Of a DNA stretch of 64,000 bases, positions 19,155-28,114 are shown piece after piece (positions within the stretch are counted from its first letter, which is position 1; every line of letters starts with the position of its first letter). The translations under genes and the position numbers were made by a program. The stretch is from Microbacterium sp. Bi121. GTDB lineage: Bacteria; Actinomycetota; Actinomycetes; Actinomycetales; Microbacteriaceae. The notes under the pieces were generated by a model. It saw nothing but the letters and a program-made list of their open reading frames with translations. It was not told the origin of the DNA and ran no database searches. The stretch is taken from contig NZ_CAKKLJ010000005.1 of the NCBI RefSeq assembly GCF_918698005.1, positions 1-64,000 on the forward strand, read 5' to 3'.

Positions 19155-20195
19155 TCAGTCGTCCGTGCGGGCGCCGAAGACGATCTCGTCCCACGACGGC
19201 ATCGCATTGCGGCGACGCTTGCGACCGCCGGCGTCCTGAGGCGTCTCGTGGGCGACGGGGCGCTCCTCGGGCTCATCGTCGGACTCGAGCGAGTCGAACA
19301 GCGCGATCGGATCGGATGCGCGCGCCGGCTCGGCGTCCTCGTCGATGTCCGAGACGACCGGGGCGCTCTCGCGCTGGCCACGACGACGCCGGAGCGCCTC
19401 CAGAAGGTCGGCTGTCTCGGCGCTGGTCGTCGTCTGATCGGGAGCGCGATTGACGGCGGCCGCCTGTGCGGCGGGCCCGGAGCGCTCCGGCATGAGGGGC
19501 TCGTCGACGTCGCCCTCTGGAGCAGGCAGAAGCCGGGGACCGAAGGCGCCGGAGTCGAAGCGGCTGTCGTCCTTGTAGGGAGATTCCGTCCGAGCGCCCT
19601 CCACGGCGCGCAGACGGGGGATGAGCCCATCGGGGAGCGAGCCCTGGCGGGAGAGCTGCGTGGCATCCGCGTTCAGCGGAGACAGGGCGCTGCGGCGCGG
19701 GTCGAAGCTCCATCGTGCGTCGTGGGCGACTTCGTTGGCGGTGAACTCCAGCTTGACGATCCAGCCGGAATCCTCCTTCCAGCTCGCCCAGCGCTCCGCG
19801 CTCGCGTCGAGATCGGAGAGCTTGGTGCGGATGGCCGTGCCGAAGGTGGGCTGAGCGTCGGGCTCGACTTCGCTGCCTATGAGAACGGGAACAGCAAGGG
19901 CCTGGCCGACGACGTGCTCGCGCTCCGCGAGCACCGGGCTCTCGAATCGCGTGACCACGTCGATGCCGACGCCGAGCAGTTCAGCGGTCTCTGCCGCAGA
20001 CAGGCCGGACCTGATGTGCGCCTGGATCTCGCGAGGGCTGACGGTGACGCGCGGCTTCTCATCGTCGTCGCGCCGGCGCGCACGGCGGATCTCTCGTTGC
20101 AGCACGTCATCGATGGCGAGCGCGAACCTCTCGCCTGAACCGGTGGCGAGGATCAGGAGGTCGTCTTCCGTGCCGACGATCGTGACGTTTTCCAT
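19155..20195 (-). CDS. sepH: septation protein SepH (DUF3071)
   Basis: 346 residues. The conserved N-terminal domain (about 1-170) has TGSGERFALAIDDVLQREIRRA followed by a helix-turn-helix-like SPREIQAHIRSGLSAAETAELLG and a WSFDPRR segment. The rest is a charged, low-complexity tail. In Streptomyces and Mycobacterium this family binds FtsZ and promotes Z-ring assembly; function here is by homology. AGAGGGGC precedes the ATG. A 198-base spacer separates it from the divergent DUF4193 gene. Confidence 0.88.
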   Translation of the reverse strand: MENVTIVGTEDDLLILATGSGERFALAIDDVLQREIRRARRRDDDEKPRVTVSPREIQAHIRSGLSAAETAELLGVGIDVVTRFESPVLAEREHVVGQALAVPVLIGSEVEPDAQPTFGTAIRTKLSDLDASAERWASWKEDSGWIVKLEFTANEVAHDARWSFDPRRSALSPLNADATQLSRQGSLPDGLIPRLRAVEGARTESPYKDDSRFDSGAFGPRLLPAPEGDVDEPLMPERSGPAAQAAAVNRAPDQTTTSAETADLLEALRRRRGQRESAPVVSDIDEDAEPARASDPIALFDSLESDDEPEERPVAHETPQDAGGRKRRRNAMPSWDEIVFGARTDD

Positions 20196-20393
20196 GCGAA
20201 TGCCCCTCTGATGGCTGTCCGATCATGGTGCCACGGGCGCACTCAGGACGCCGGGAATACACCGGGCGCGCCGTCAGTTTGATCTGTCGCACGGACCGGC
20301 ATTTGCTTATCGCGCCGCCATCGTGCAAACTATGGCCGCCGCTTACCCGACGGCGCCCCGCCCACTAGCACCATGAAAGTGGAGATCTACCGC

Positions 20394-20687
20394 ATGGCAA
20401 CCGATTACGACGCCCCCCGAAAGAGCGAAGACGACTCCGAGTCGATCGAAGCCCTGAAGGAGCGTGTGCCGGACAAGTTGTCCGGCACGACCGGGGATGA
20501 GGACTCGGACAACCCGTCGAGCTTCGACCTCCCTGGTGCAGACCTCTCTGACCTCGAGCTCGACGTCGTCGTTCTCCCGGCACAGCAGGATGAGTTCACC
20601 TGCATGAGCTGTTTCCTCGTGAAGCACCGCTCGCAGTTGGACCACGAAGGTGCAGATGGTCCCATCTGCAAGGAGTGCGCCGCCTGA
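20394..20687 (+). CDS. DUF4193 family protein
   Basis: 97 residues beginning MATDYDAPRKSEDDSE, the hallmark of this actinobacterial family, with an acidic middle and C-terminal CMSCFLVKHR and CKECAA, a probable zinc ribbon. The frame could start at 20373, but the ATG at 20394 has GTGGAG about 9 bases upstream and gives the usual N-terminus. The function is unknown. The family neighbours dut and DUF3093 genes in many actinobacteria. Confidence 0.9.
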   Translation: MATDYDAPRKSEDDSESIEALKERVPDKLSGTTGDEDSDNPSSFDLPGADLSDLELDVVVLPAQQDEFTCMSCFLVKHRSQLDHEGADGPICKECAA

Positions 20688-20707
20688 CAGCAGACGCACT
20701 CACGCTC

Positions 20708-20738
20708 ATGCGCCCCGGCCTCTCGGTCAGGGGCGCAT
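20708..20738 (+). terminator. hairpin terminator after the DUF4193 gene
   Basis: ATGCGCCCC and its exact complement form a 9-bp stem around a 13-base loop that can pair further, followed by TGTCGTTTT. A direct repeat CGCATTGTCGTTT (20734 and 20754) overlaps its right side and the DUF3093 stop. Confidence 0.6.
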
Positions 20739-20746
20739 TGTCGTTT

Positions 20747-21226
20747 TCAGGGTCGCATTGTCGTTTCTCGTGCCTCGCGGATCGCGGCGGCCAGTCGGTC
20801 CGGCGTGCGCGTGGAGATCGTCCAGCTGGTCACCGGATCAGCCGGATCGATGTTCTCGACGACCACCACGCCGTCGATTCCGCCGCGGATCAGATGCCAT
20901 CCCCTGGCGGAGAGCCCGGCTCCGCGCGCGATGCGCGCGTCTTCGCCGGAGAGCTCGGTGACCTCGCCGAGCCACCGTGCGTCGATGTGCGCGCGTCCGG
21001 CACGCAGGACGGTCCCGTCGATGCGGATGCCGGGAGAGCCGGCGATCATCAGGACGATCAGTGCCAGCGCGACCGCCACGCCGATCAGCAGCGCGGGCAG
21101 CGACCCGAGCGGCGTGAACGTCAGTGTCAGCATCGGTGCGGCGACGGCCGCGGTCACCAGCATCCACAGGCTCGGTGAGAGGCGCTCGCGGTAGCGAACG
21201 CGCGTATCGGTGGTGGGGTTCTGCAT
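20747..21226 (-). CDS. DUF3093 family membrane protein
   Basis: 159 residues from ATG 21226 (MQNPTTDTRVRYRERLSPSLW); the frame is open further upstream over dut, but that part is a shadow. Two hydrophobic helices (about 20-62) precede a small soluble domain with GTVLRAGRAHIDARWLGEV and VTSWTISTRTPDRL. DUF3093 proteins are inner-membrane proteins of unknown function in actinobacteria. The start codon lies only 12 bases from that of the divergent dut gene. It is convergent with the DUF4193 gene. Confidence 0.87.
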   Translation of the reverse strand: MQNPTTDTRVRYRERLSPSLWMLVTAAVAAPMLTLTFTPLGSLPALLIGVAVALALIVLMIAGSPGIRIDGTVLRAGRAHIDARWLGEVTELSGEDARIARGAGLSARGWHLIRGGIDGVVVVENIDPADPVTSWTISTRTPDRLAAAIREARETTMRP

Positions 21227-21232
21227 TAGCCT
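21227..21232 (+). promoter_or_regulatory. -10 element of leaderless dut promoter
   Basis: TAGCCT ends 6 bases before the dut GTG and directly abuts the start codon of the divergent DUF3093 gene, so any dut -35 lies inside that gene. Confidence 0.55.
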
Positions 21233-21238
21233 CGTGGG

Positions 21239-21706
21239 GTGAGCGATTCCGTTGATCTCCCCATTATCGCGTCGATGATGCCTTCCTACGCCCATCCCGG
21301 TGATGCCGGCGCCGATCTCGTCGCCGCAGAGGCCGTTCATCTCGAGCCAGGAGAACGTGCGCTGGTGCCCACCGGCGTCCGCATCGCACTGCCGGACGGA
21401 TACGCCGCATTCGTCGTGCCTCGCAGCGGGTTGGCCGCCAAGCATGGGATCACCATCGTGAACTCTCCCGGGACGGTGGATGCCGGGTACCGGGGCGAGA
21501 TCAAGGTGAGTCTGCTCAACACCGACAGGTCGAGCGCGTACGATGTGGCGGTCGGGGACCGGATCGCACAGCTGATCATCATGCCGGTCACCAGGGCGAA
21601 CTTCATCCCGGTCGACGAGCTCGAAGACAGTGCGCGCGGTGCCGGCGGGTTCGGCTCGACGGGATACCAGGCGCCCAGCGCCGAGCAGGCAGGAACAACG
21701 AAATGA
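21239..21706 (+). CDS. dut: dUTP diphosphatase
   Basis: Trimeric dUTPase, which makes dUMP and keeps uracil out of DNA. All five motifs are present in 155 residues: HPGDAGADL, PTGVRIALPDGY, PRSGLAAKHGI, NSPGTVDAGYRGEI and the C-terminal GAGGFGSTGY. The GTG start is supported by a TAGCCT 6 bases upstream (leaderless). The stop overlaps the DUF3710 start by 4 bases, giving a dut-DUF3710-DUF3159 operon. Confidence 0.96.
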   Translation: MSDSVDLPIIASMMPSYAHPGDAGADLVAAEAVHLEPGERALVPTGVRIALPDGYAAFVVPRSGLAAKHGITIVNSPGTVDAGYRGEIKVSLLNTDRSSAYDVAVGDRIAQLIIMPVTRANFIPVDELEDSARGAGGFGSTGYQAPSAEQAGTTK

Positions 21707-22296
21707 CTGAAGAAGAAACCACCCAGCCGTCGTCCAAGTCGGCGCCGGCGAACCGTGCCAGTGAGGGCCCGTTCGATGAATCCGAGGCGAACCCGGTTCG
21801 CCCGTACATCGACCTCGGCGGCATCAAGATCCTCCCTCGGGAGGGGCTGAACCTCCGCCTCGAGGTCGAGGAGCAGTCCAAGCGGATCGTCGCCGTCGGG
21901 CTCGATTACGCCGATTCGTCGCTTCAGGTGCAGCCGTTCGCCGCGCCCCGGACGCTCGGACTCTGGCACGAGACGCGCATGCAGCTGGTCGACCAGGTCC
22001 GTCAGCAGGGCGGTCGTGTCGAGGAGCGCGATGGTCCACTGGGCAAGGAGCTGCTCGCCGAGGTCCCCGGCCCCGCTTCCGAAGGATCCGAGCTGCGGCT
22101 CGCGCGTTTCGTCGGTGTCGACGGACCCCGCTGGTTCCTGCGCGGCGTGATCGGGGGAGCGGCGGCGTCCGACCCCGAAGCCGGGGCGAAGGTTGAAGAC
22201 CTGTTCCGTTCGATCGTCGTCGTCCGTGGCGGTTCTCCCATGCCTCCGCGCGACCTCATTCCGCTGAAGATGCCGGCCACGCCGGGCTCCGCGTGA
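21703..22296 (+). CDS. DUF3710 family protein
   Basis: 197 residues with an acidic N-terminus, then PYIDLGGIKILPREGLNLRLEVEE, LQVQPFAAPRTLGLWHETR and VDGPRWFLRGVIGG, the pattern of DUF3710. It is soluble and of unknown function. The start ATG overlaps the dut stop (ATGA) and its stop overlaps the next start (GTGA), so the three genes are translationally coupled. The dut linkage is conserved in actinobacteria. Confidence 0.9.
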   Translation: MTEEETTQPSSKSAPANRASEGPFDESEANPVRPYIDLGGIKILPREGLNLRLEVEEQSKRIVAVGLDYADSSLQVQPFAAPRTLGLWHETRMQLVDQVRQQGGRVEERDGPLGKELLAEVPGPASEGSELRLARFVGVDGPRWFLRGVIGGAAASDPEAGAKVEDLFRSIVVVRGGSPMPPRDLIPLKMPATPGSA

Positions 22297-23033
22297 GCAC
22301 GCCCGACGAGCAGCGTCCGGAGCAGGCACCGTCCTCGGCGTCCGAGGTCATCGGGGCCGCCCTCGGCGGTGCTGCGCGCAAGGCCGGGCTCGACCCCACC
22401 GAGGAGTCCAGCACGCAGAAGGTCGTCTGGTCGGCGATGGGCGGGTGGCGCGGCATCCTGGAATCGGTGCTGCCGAGCCTCGCGTTCGTCATCCTCTTCA
22501 CCCTCGCCCCCGATCCGCTGATCCTGTCCCTCGGCGTCTCGGTCGGGCTCGCCGCGGTCTTCACGATCGTGCGGCTCGTGCAGAAGTCGCCGCCCTCGGC
22601 TGCTCTGGGCGGACTGATCGCGGCCGCTGGGGCCGCCGCGCTCGCGCTGTGGACCGGGCGCGGTGCCGACAACTTCGTCCCCGGGCTCATCACCAACGCC
22701 GTCTACGGCACGGTGTTCCTCGTCTCCGCGCTCATCGGCTGGTCGCTGATCGGCATCGCCGCCGGGTTCCTCATGGGGGATGCCACCGGTTGGCGCTCCG
22801 ACCGCCGGAAGCGCCGGGCGTTCCGATGGCTCGGCATCGCCTGGGCTGTGCTGTTCTTCGCACGCCTGGCGGTTCAGCTGCCGCTGTATCTGACCGACCA
22901 GGTGACAGCGCTCGGAACCCTGAAGCTCATCATGGGCCTCCCGCTGTTCGCGCCCCTCATCGCCGTCACCTGGCTGGTGGTGCGAGCGCTCTATCCGCGC
23001 GCGTCGCCGCAGGACCCGGCACCCAGCGCGTGA
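22293..23033 (+). CDS. DUF3159 family membrane protein
   Basis: 246 residues with a hydrophilic N-terminus containing GAALGGAARKAGLD and about five to six membrane helices (from SVLPSLAFVILFTLAPDPLIL onward), ending in a short polar tail. DUF3159 proteins are of unknown function and typically close to dut and DUF3710. The GTG start overlaps the upstream stop by 4 bases. It is the last gene of the dut operon; a palindrome lies 3 bases after its stop. Confidence 0.88.
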   Translation: MSTPDEQRPEQAPSSASEVIGAALGGAARKAGLDPTEESSTQKVVWSAMGGWRGILESVLPSLAFVILFTLAPDPLILSLGVSVGLAAVFTIVRLVQKSPPSAALGGLIAAAGAAALALWTGRGADNFVPGLITNAVYGTVFLVSALIGWSLIGIAAGFLMGDATGWRSDRRKRRAFRWLGIAWAVLFFARLAVQLPLYLTDQVTALGTLKLIMGLPLFAPLIAVTWLVVRALYPRASPQDPAPSA

Positions 23034-23036
23034 TAG

Positions 23037-23060
23037 ATTTATCTTGACATCAAGATAAAT
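23037..23060. promoter_or_regulatory. perfect 11-bp inverted repeat upstream of aconitase, candidate operator
   Basis: Left arm ATTTATCTTGA, spacer CA, then the exact reverse complement. Its AT-richness stands out in this GC-rich region. It lies about 125 bases before the acn start and contains a TTGACA. It looks like a dimeric repressor site (TetR or MarR type) controlling acn; the regulator is not in the window. Confidence 0.6.
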
Positions 23061-23184
23061 TGCGGACTTTCGCCGAGGCTCAAACGGGCGCACACTGTTA
23101 GGTGCGCCTTGCTAGCCTCCGGCAGCCCAGGCGAGCAAGATGGAAGCGCCTGTCGCTCGCATCAGACTAGAAGGAGACGGATTC

Positions 23185-26016
23185 GTGTCCACGGTGAACA
23201 GCTTCGGTGCCAAAAGCACCCTGACGGTCGGCAGCACCGACTACGAGATCTTCAGGATCGACACGGTTCCCGGCTTTGACAAGCTGCCGTTCAGCCTGAA
23301 GGTGCTCCTCGAGAACCTGCTCCGCACCGAGGACGGCGCGAACGTCACCAAGGCGCAGATCGAGGCTCTCGGCTCGTGGGATGCCGCGGCCGAGCCCAAC
23401 ACCGAGATCCAGTTCTCGCCTGCCCGCGTGGTCATGCAGGACTTCACCGGTGTCCCCTGCATCGTCGACCTCGCCACCATGCGCGAGGCCGTCACCGCTC
23501 TCGGCGGAGACCCGAACAAGATCAACCCGCTCTCGCCCGCCGAGATGGTCATCGACCACTCGGTCATCGCCGACCTGTTCGGCAGCGAGAACGCCCTCGA
23601 ACGCAACGTCGAGATCGAGTACGAGCGCAACGGCGAGCGCTACCAGTTCCTGCGCTGGGGCCAGACCGCGTTCAACGACTTCAAGGTCGTGCCCCCCGGC
23701 ACCGGCATCGTCCACCAGGTCAACATCGAGCACCTGGCCAAGGTCATCTACGACCGCACCAACGGCGGCGTTCTGCAGGCTTACCCCGACACCTGCGTCG
23801 GCACCGACTCTCACACGACGATGGTCAACGGCCTCGGCGTTCTCGGCTGGGGCGTCGGCGGCATCGAGGCGGAGGCGGCCATGCTCGGCCAGCCCGTCTC
23901 CATGCTGATCCCGCGCGTCGTCGGCTTCAAGCTGACCGGCGAGATCCCTGCCGGCGTCACCGCGACCGACGTCGTGCTGACGATCACCGACATGCTGCGC
24001 AAGCACGGCGTGGTCGGCAAGTTCGTCGAGTTCTACGGTGCCGGTGTGGCGTCGGTGCCGCTGGCCAACCGCGCCACGATCGGCAACATGTCGCCGGAGT
24101 TCGGTTCGACGGCCGCGATCTTCCCGATCGACGACGTCACGACCGAGTACCTGCGCCTGACCGGCCGAGACGAGCAGGCTGTCGCCCTCGTCGAGCAGTA
24201 CGCCAAGCTGCAGGGTTTGTGGCACGACGCGGACAACGAGCCCGTCTTCAGCGAGTACATGGAGCTCGACCTCGGCACCGTTGTGCCGTCGATCGCCGGC
24301 CCCAAGCGCCCGCAGGACCGCATCCTCCTGTCCGAGGCGAAGACGCAGTTCGAGCAGGACATCGTCAATTATGCCGACCCGTCCACCTCCGACTCGCTCG
24401 TCGACCTCGAGTCGAAGCACTCGTTCCCGGCATCCGACCCCGGCGCCGGTCCCGGCGACGAGGACCACGACACCCGTCCTGTGCACATCTCCAGCGGGGT
24501 CAACGGCACCTCCAAGCCGGTTCCGGTGACCACTCCTGATGGCGAGAGCTACATCCTCGACCACGGTGCGGTCACGCTCGCGGCGATCACCTCGTGCACC
24601 AACACGTCCAACCCCTCGGTGATGATGGCCGCGGGCCTTCTCGCCCGCAAGGCGCGCGAGAAGGGCTTGAAGCAGAAGCCGTGGGTCAAGACGACGCTCG
24701 GACCCGGCTCCAAGGTCGTCACCGATTACTACGAGAAATCCGGTCTCGACAAGGACCTCGAGGGCCTCGGCTTCTACACCGTCGGCTACGGCTGCACGAT
24801 CTGCATTGGCAACTCCGGTCCACTCATCGATGAGGTCTCCGCCGCGGTCAACGACCACGACCTCGCCGTGACGGCCGTCCTCTCCGGCAACCGCAACTTC
24901 GAGGGTCGCATCAGCCCCGACGTGAAGATGAACTACCTCGCCTCGCCGCCGCTCGTGGTGGCGTACGCGCTAGCCGGCTCCATGCACTTCGACTTCGAGA
25001 CCGATGCGCTCGGCAAGGACACCGATGGCAACGATGTCTTCCTGAAGGACATCTGGCCCACGCCCGCCGAGATCCAGGAAGTCATCGACTCGTCGATCTC
25101 GCGCGAGCAGTTCATCAAGCAGTACGCCACGGTCTTCGACGGCGACGAGCGCTGGACGAGCCTGCCGACCCCGACCGGGCCGGTCTTCGAATGGGACGAG
25201 AAGTCGACCTACGTGCGCCGTCCTCCGTACTTCGAGGGCATGAAGATGGAGCTGACCCCCGTCGCGGACATCACCGGTGCCCGCGTCATGGCGACGCTCG
25301 GCGACTCGGTCACCACCGACCACATCAGCCCGGCCGGAAACATCAAGATCGGTACACCGGCCGCGAAGTACCTCGAGGAGCACGGAGTGCGCCAGAAGGA
25401 CTTCAACTCGTTCGGATCGCGCCGTGGAAACCACGAGGTGATGATCCGCGGCACGTTCGCGAACATCCGCCTGAAGAACCAGCTCGTCCGCGCCGTCAAC
25501 GACGGCGCGGAGGTCGAGGGCGGCTTCACCCGTGACTTCACGAAGCCGGATGCTCCGCAGTCGTACATCTTCGACGCCTGCCAGAACTACGAGGCTGCCG
25601 GTACGCCGCTCGTCGTGTTCGGCGGCAAGGAGTACGGCTCCGGATCATCACGTGACTGGGCGGCCAAGGGCACCAGCCTGCTGGGCGTCAAGGCCGTCAT
25701 CACCGAGAGCTTCGAGCGCATCCACCGCTCGAACCTGATCGGCATGGGCGTCGTTCCGCTGCAGTTCCCCGCCGGCGAGAGCTGGGAGTCGCTGGGTCTC
25801 GACGGCACCGAGGTCGTCTCGATCACGGGCCTCGAGGAGCTCAACAACGGGACCACGCCGAAGACGGTCCGCGTCACGGCCGAGCCGAGCGAGCACTCGC
25901 CCGAGGGCAAGCAGACGATCGAGTTCGACGCCGTCGTCCGCATCGACACCCCCGGCGAGGCAGACTACTACCGCAACGGCGGCATCCTGCAGTACGTGCT
26001 GCGGTCGCTGGTCTGA
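23185..26016 (+). CDS. acn: aconitate hydratase
   Basis: Citrate-isocitrate isomerase of the TCA cycle, AcnA type, 943 residues. The Fe-S cluster ligands are visible in [12 protein letters not shown] and [34 protein letters not shown] and [19 protein letters not shown] are further signature segments. GTG 23185 is chosen because AAGGAGACGG lies 8 bases upstream, although the frame opens at 23140. It is a single gene between the dut operon and dxs. A strong palindrome upstream suggests repressor control. Confidence 0.96.
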   Translation: MSTVNSFGAKSTLTVGSTDYEIFRIDTVPGFDKLPFSLKVLLENLLRTEDGANVTKAQIEALGSWDAAAEPNTEIQFSPARVVMQDFTGVPCIVDLATMREAVTALGGDPNKINPLSPAEMVIDHSVIADLFGSENALERNVEIEYERNGERYQFLRWGQTAFNDFKVVPPGTGIVHQVNIEHLAKVIYDRTNGGVLQAYPDTCVGTDSHTTMVNGLGVLGWGVGGIEAEAAMLGQPVSMLIPRVVGFKLTGEIPAGVTATDVVLTITDMLRKHGVVGKFVEFYGAGVASVPLANRATIGNMSPEFGSTAAIFPIDDVTTEYLRLTGRDEQAVALVEQYAKLQGLWHDADNEPVFSEYMELDLGTVVPSIAGPKRPQDRILLSEAKTQFEQDIVNYADPSTSDSLVDLESKHSFPASDPGAGPGDEDHDTRPVHISSGVNGTSKPVPVTTPDGESYILDHGAVTLAAITSCTNTSNPSVMMAAGLLARKAREKGLKQKPWVKTTLGPGSKVVTDYYEKSGLDKDLEGLGFYTVGYGCTICIGNSGPLIDEVSAAVNDHDLAVTAVLSGNRNFEGRISPDVKMNYLASPPLVVAYALAGSMHFDFETDALGKDTDGNDVFLKDIWPTPAEIQEVIDSSISREQFIKQYATVFDGDERWTSLPTPTGPVFEWDEKSTYVRRPPYFEGMKMELTPVADITGARVMATLGDSVTTDHISPAGNIKIGTPAAKYLEEHGVRQKDFNSFGSRRGNHEVMIRGTFANIRLKNQLVRAVNDGAEVEGGFTRDFTKPDAPQSYIFDACQNYEAAGTPLVVFGGKEYGSGSSRDWAAKGTSLLGVKAVITESFERIHRSNLIGMGVVPLQFPAGESWESLGLDGTEVVSITGLEELNNGTTPKTVRVTAEPSEHSPEGKQTIEFDAVVRIDTPGEADYYRNGGILQYVLRSLV

Positions 26017-26026
26017 CACCGATCGA

Positions 26027-26056
26027 GGGGTCCGGGTGCTTCGGCATCCGGGCCCC
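26027..26056 (+). terminator. hairpin terminator after acn
   Basis: A 13-bp stem (GGGGTCCGGGTGC, two wobble pairs) capped by a TTCG tetraloop begins 10 bases after the acn stop. Confidence 0.7.
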
Positions 26057-26135
26057 TTAGCGGTTCGTCCTCGGGGTATTCCCTGGCGTCGGCGGTACCA
26101 TCGGAAGGTCGTCGTCCATCACGAGGAGACGACCA

Positions 26136-26159
26136 GTGAAGACGTTCAGGAGGTGCTGA
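26136..26159 (+). CDS. possible 7-codon leader peptide upstream of dxs
   Basis: GTG at 26136, preceded by GAGGAG with a 7-base gap, encodes MKTFRRC and stops at a TGA whose A is the first base of the dxs ATG. Its tandem AGG AGG Arg codons are at the same time the dxs ribosome binding site. The layout suggests translational coupling, but so short a frame can arise by chance. Confidence 0.3.
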   Translation: MKTFRRC

Positions 26160-28099
26160 TGCCCATTCTTCCCGGCATCAACGGACCGCGCGATCTCGAC
26201 ACCCTCAGCTCCGCGCAGCTGAGCGATCTGGCATCCGAGATCCGATCGTTCCTCGTCGAGAACGTCTCCCGCACCGGTGGTCATCTCGGGCCGAATCTGG
26301 GCGTCGTCGAACTCACGATCGCCCTGCACCGCGTGTTCGAATCCCCGGACGACCCGTTCATCTTCGACACGGGGCACCAGTCGTACGTCCACAAACTGCT
26401 CACCGGACGACAGGACTTCTCCGCGCTGCGCGTGCGAGGGGGACTGGCCGGTTACCCGCAGCGCAGTGAGAGCCCTCACGACGTCGTCGAGTCATCGCAC
26501 GCCTCGAGTTCGCTCAGCTGGGCGGACGGGATCTCCCGTGCCCTCTCGGCCACCGGCCGCGACGACCGGCACGTGGTCGCCGTCGTCGGAGACGGCGCTC
26601 TCACCGGTGGCATGACCTGGGAAGCCCTCAACAACATCTCCGACGACAACGACCGCAACCTCGTCATCGTCGTTAACGACAACGGCCGGTCCTACGCGCC
26701 GACCATCGGCGGGATGTCCCGCTATCTCAACCGGGTGCGCACCGCAGCGGCGTACAAGGACCTGCACCACCGCTCCGACCGTTTCTTCCGCCTGTTCGGC
26801 CCGGCGGGCCGTGCGCTGTTCCGCGGCGTGCGAGGCGGCACGCACGGCTTCCTCTCGCGCTTCACGAACAACGAGGCGCTGTACTCGAATCTCGACATCA
26901 AGTACCTCGGCCCCGTCGATGGCCACGACATCCCGGCGCTGATCGAGACGCTCGAGCTGGCGAAGTCCTACGGTGCGCCGGTCATCGTCCACGCGATCAC
27001 CGAGAAGGGCCGCGGGTATCAGCCGGCCCGAGACGACGAGGCGGACCAGTTCCATGCGGTCAACCGCATCGACCCCGCAACGGGTGAGCCGCTGGGGTCG
27101 AGCAGCACTGGGTGGACCGATGTGTTCTCCGATGCGCTCGTGCGCGTGGGGGAGCGCGACCCGCGTGTCATCGCCATCACCGCGGCGATGCTGCGACCCA
27201 CGGGTCTCGCCCCGTTCGCCGAGCGGTTCCCCGAGCGGGTCTACGACGTGGGAATCGCCGAACAGCACGCGGTCGCCTCGGCTGCCGGCCTCGCTTACGG
27301 CGGGCTGCATCCGGTCGTGGCGCTGTACGCGACTTTCATGGGGCGCGCGTTCGACCAGGTGCTGATGGATGTCGCGCTGCACAAAGCCGGTGTGACCTTC
27401 GTCCTCGACCGCGCGGGTGTCACCGGCCCCGATGGTCCGAGTCACCATGGCATGTGGGATCTCGCGATGCTGCAGATCGTCCCGCACATCCGCATCGCGG
27501 CCCCGCGTGACGGTGCGCGCCTCGCCGAGGCGCTGGATGAGGCTGTTGCCGTGGACGACGCGCCCACCGTCATCCGGTTCCCGAAGGGCGGCGTCGCGGC
27601 AGACATCGAGGCGATCGAGCGTCTGGATGACGGCGTCGACGTGCTCTCGCGCGGCGAGAGCGAAGATGTTCTCATCGTCGGGATCGGCCCGTTCGCCGCA
27701 CTCGCGATGGATGTCGCCACTCGGCTGCGCGCGCAGGGAATCGGCGCGACCGTCGTCGATCCGCGCTGGGTGATCCCTGTGCAGCCGTCGATCGTCGCGC
27801 TGGCGCGGCATCACCGTCTCGTGATCACTCTCGAGGACGGCATCCGCGTCGGCGGCATCGGCACCCGCGTGCGGCAGGTGCTGCGCGAAGCAGGCATCGA
27901 CACCGCCGTCGACGAGCTCGGTCTTCCCGATGAGTTCATCGATCATGCGTCGCGCGACCAGATCCTCGCGGATGCCGGGCTGACCGCCTCCAAGATCGCG
28001 CAGGACGTCGTCGCTCAGGTGCTCGGCACACGCATCCCCGTCGCACGCAACGCGGGCGAGACCGGTGCGATCGATCTACCGCTGCACGAGCGGCGCTGA
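26159..28099 (+). CDS. dxs: 1-deoxy-D-xylulose-5-phosphate synthase
   Basis: Thiamine-diphosphate enzyme of the MEP isoprenoid pathway; it joins pyruvate and glyceraldehyde-3-phosphate. 646 residues from ATG 26159, supported by GGAGG. TRTGGHLGPNLGVVELTIALH-like N-terminus, the ThDP motif GDGALTGG...NN, the transketolase pyrimidine-binding domain with VGIAEQHAVASAAGLA, and DRAGVTGPDGPSHHG are present. It is a single gene between acn and a convergent SPFH gene. This is consistent with the order dxs near sigA/dut in other actinobacteria. Confidence 0.96.
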   Translation: MPILPGINGPRDLDTLSSAQLSDLASEIRSFLVENVSRTGGHLGPNLGVVELTIALHRVFESPDDPFIFDTGHQSYVHKLLTGRQDFSALRVRGGLAGYPQRSESPHDVVESSHASSSLSWADGISRALSATGRDDRHVVAVVGDGALTGGMTWEALNNISDDNDRNLVIVVNDNGRSYAPTIGGMSRYLNRVRTAAAYKDLHHRSDRFFRLFGPAGRALFRGVRGGTHGFLSRFTNNEALYSNLDIKYLGPVDGHDIPALIETLELAKSYGAPVIVHAITEKGRGYQPARDDEADQFHAVNRIDPATGEPLGSSSTGWTDVFSDALVRVGERDPRVIAITAAMLRPTGLAPFAERFPERVYDVGIAEQHAVASAAGLAYGGLHPVVALYATFMGRAFDQVLMDVALHKAGVTFVLDRAGVTGPDGPSHHGMWDLAMLQIVPHIRIAAPRDGARLAEALDEAVAVDDAPTVIRFPKGGVAADIEAIERLDDGVDVLSRGESEDVLIVGIGPFAALAMDVATRLRAQGIGATVVDPRWVIPVQPSIVALARHHRLVITLEDGIRVGGIGTRVRQVLREAGIDTAVDELGLPDEFIDHASRDQILADAGLTASKIAQDVVAQVLGTRIPVARNAGETGAIDLPLHERR

Positions 28100-28114
28100 G
28101 ACCTCGCGCACCGC

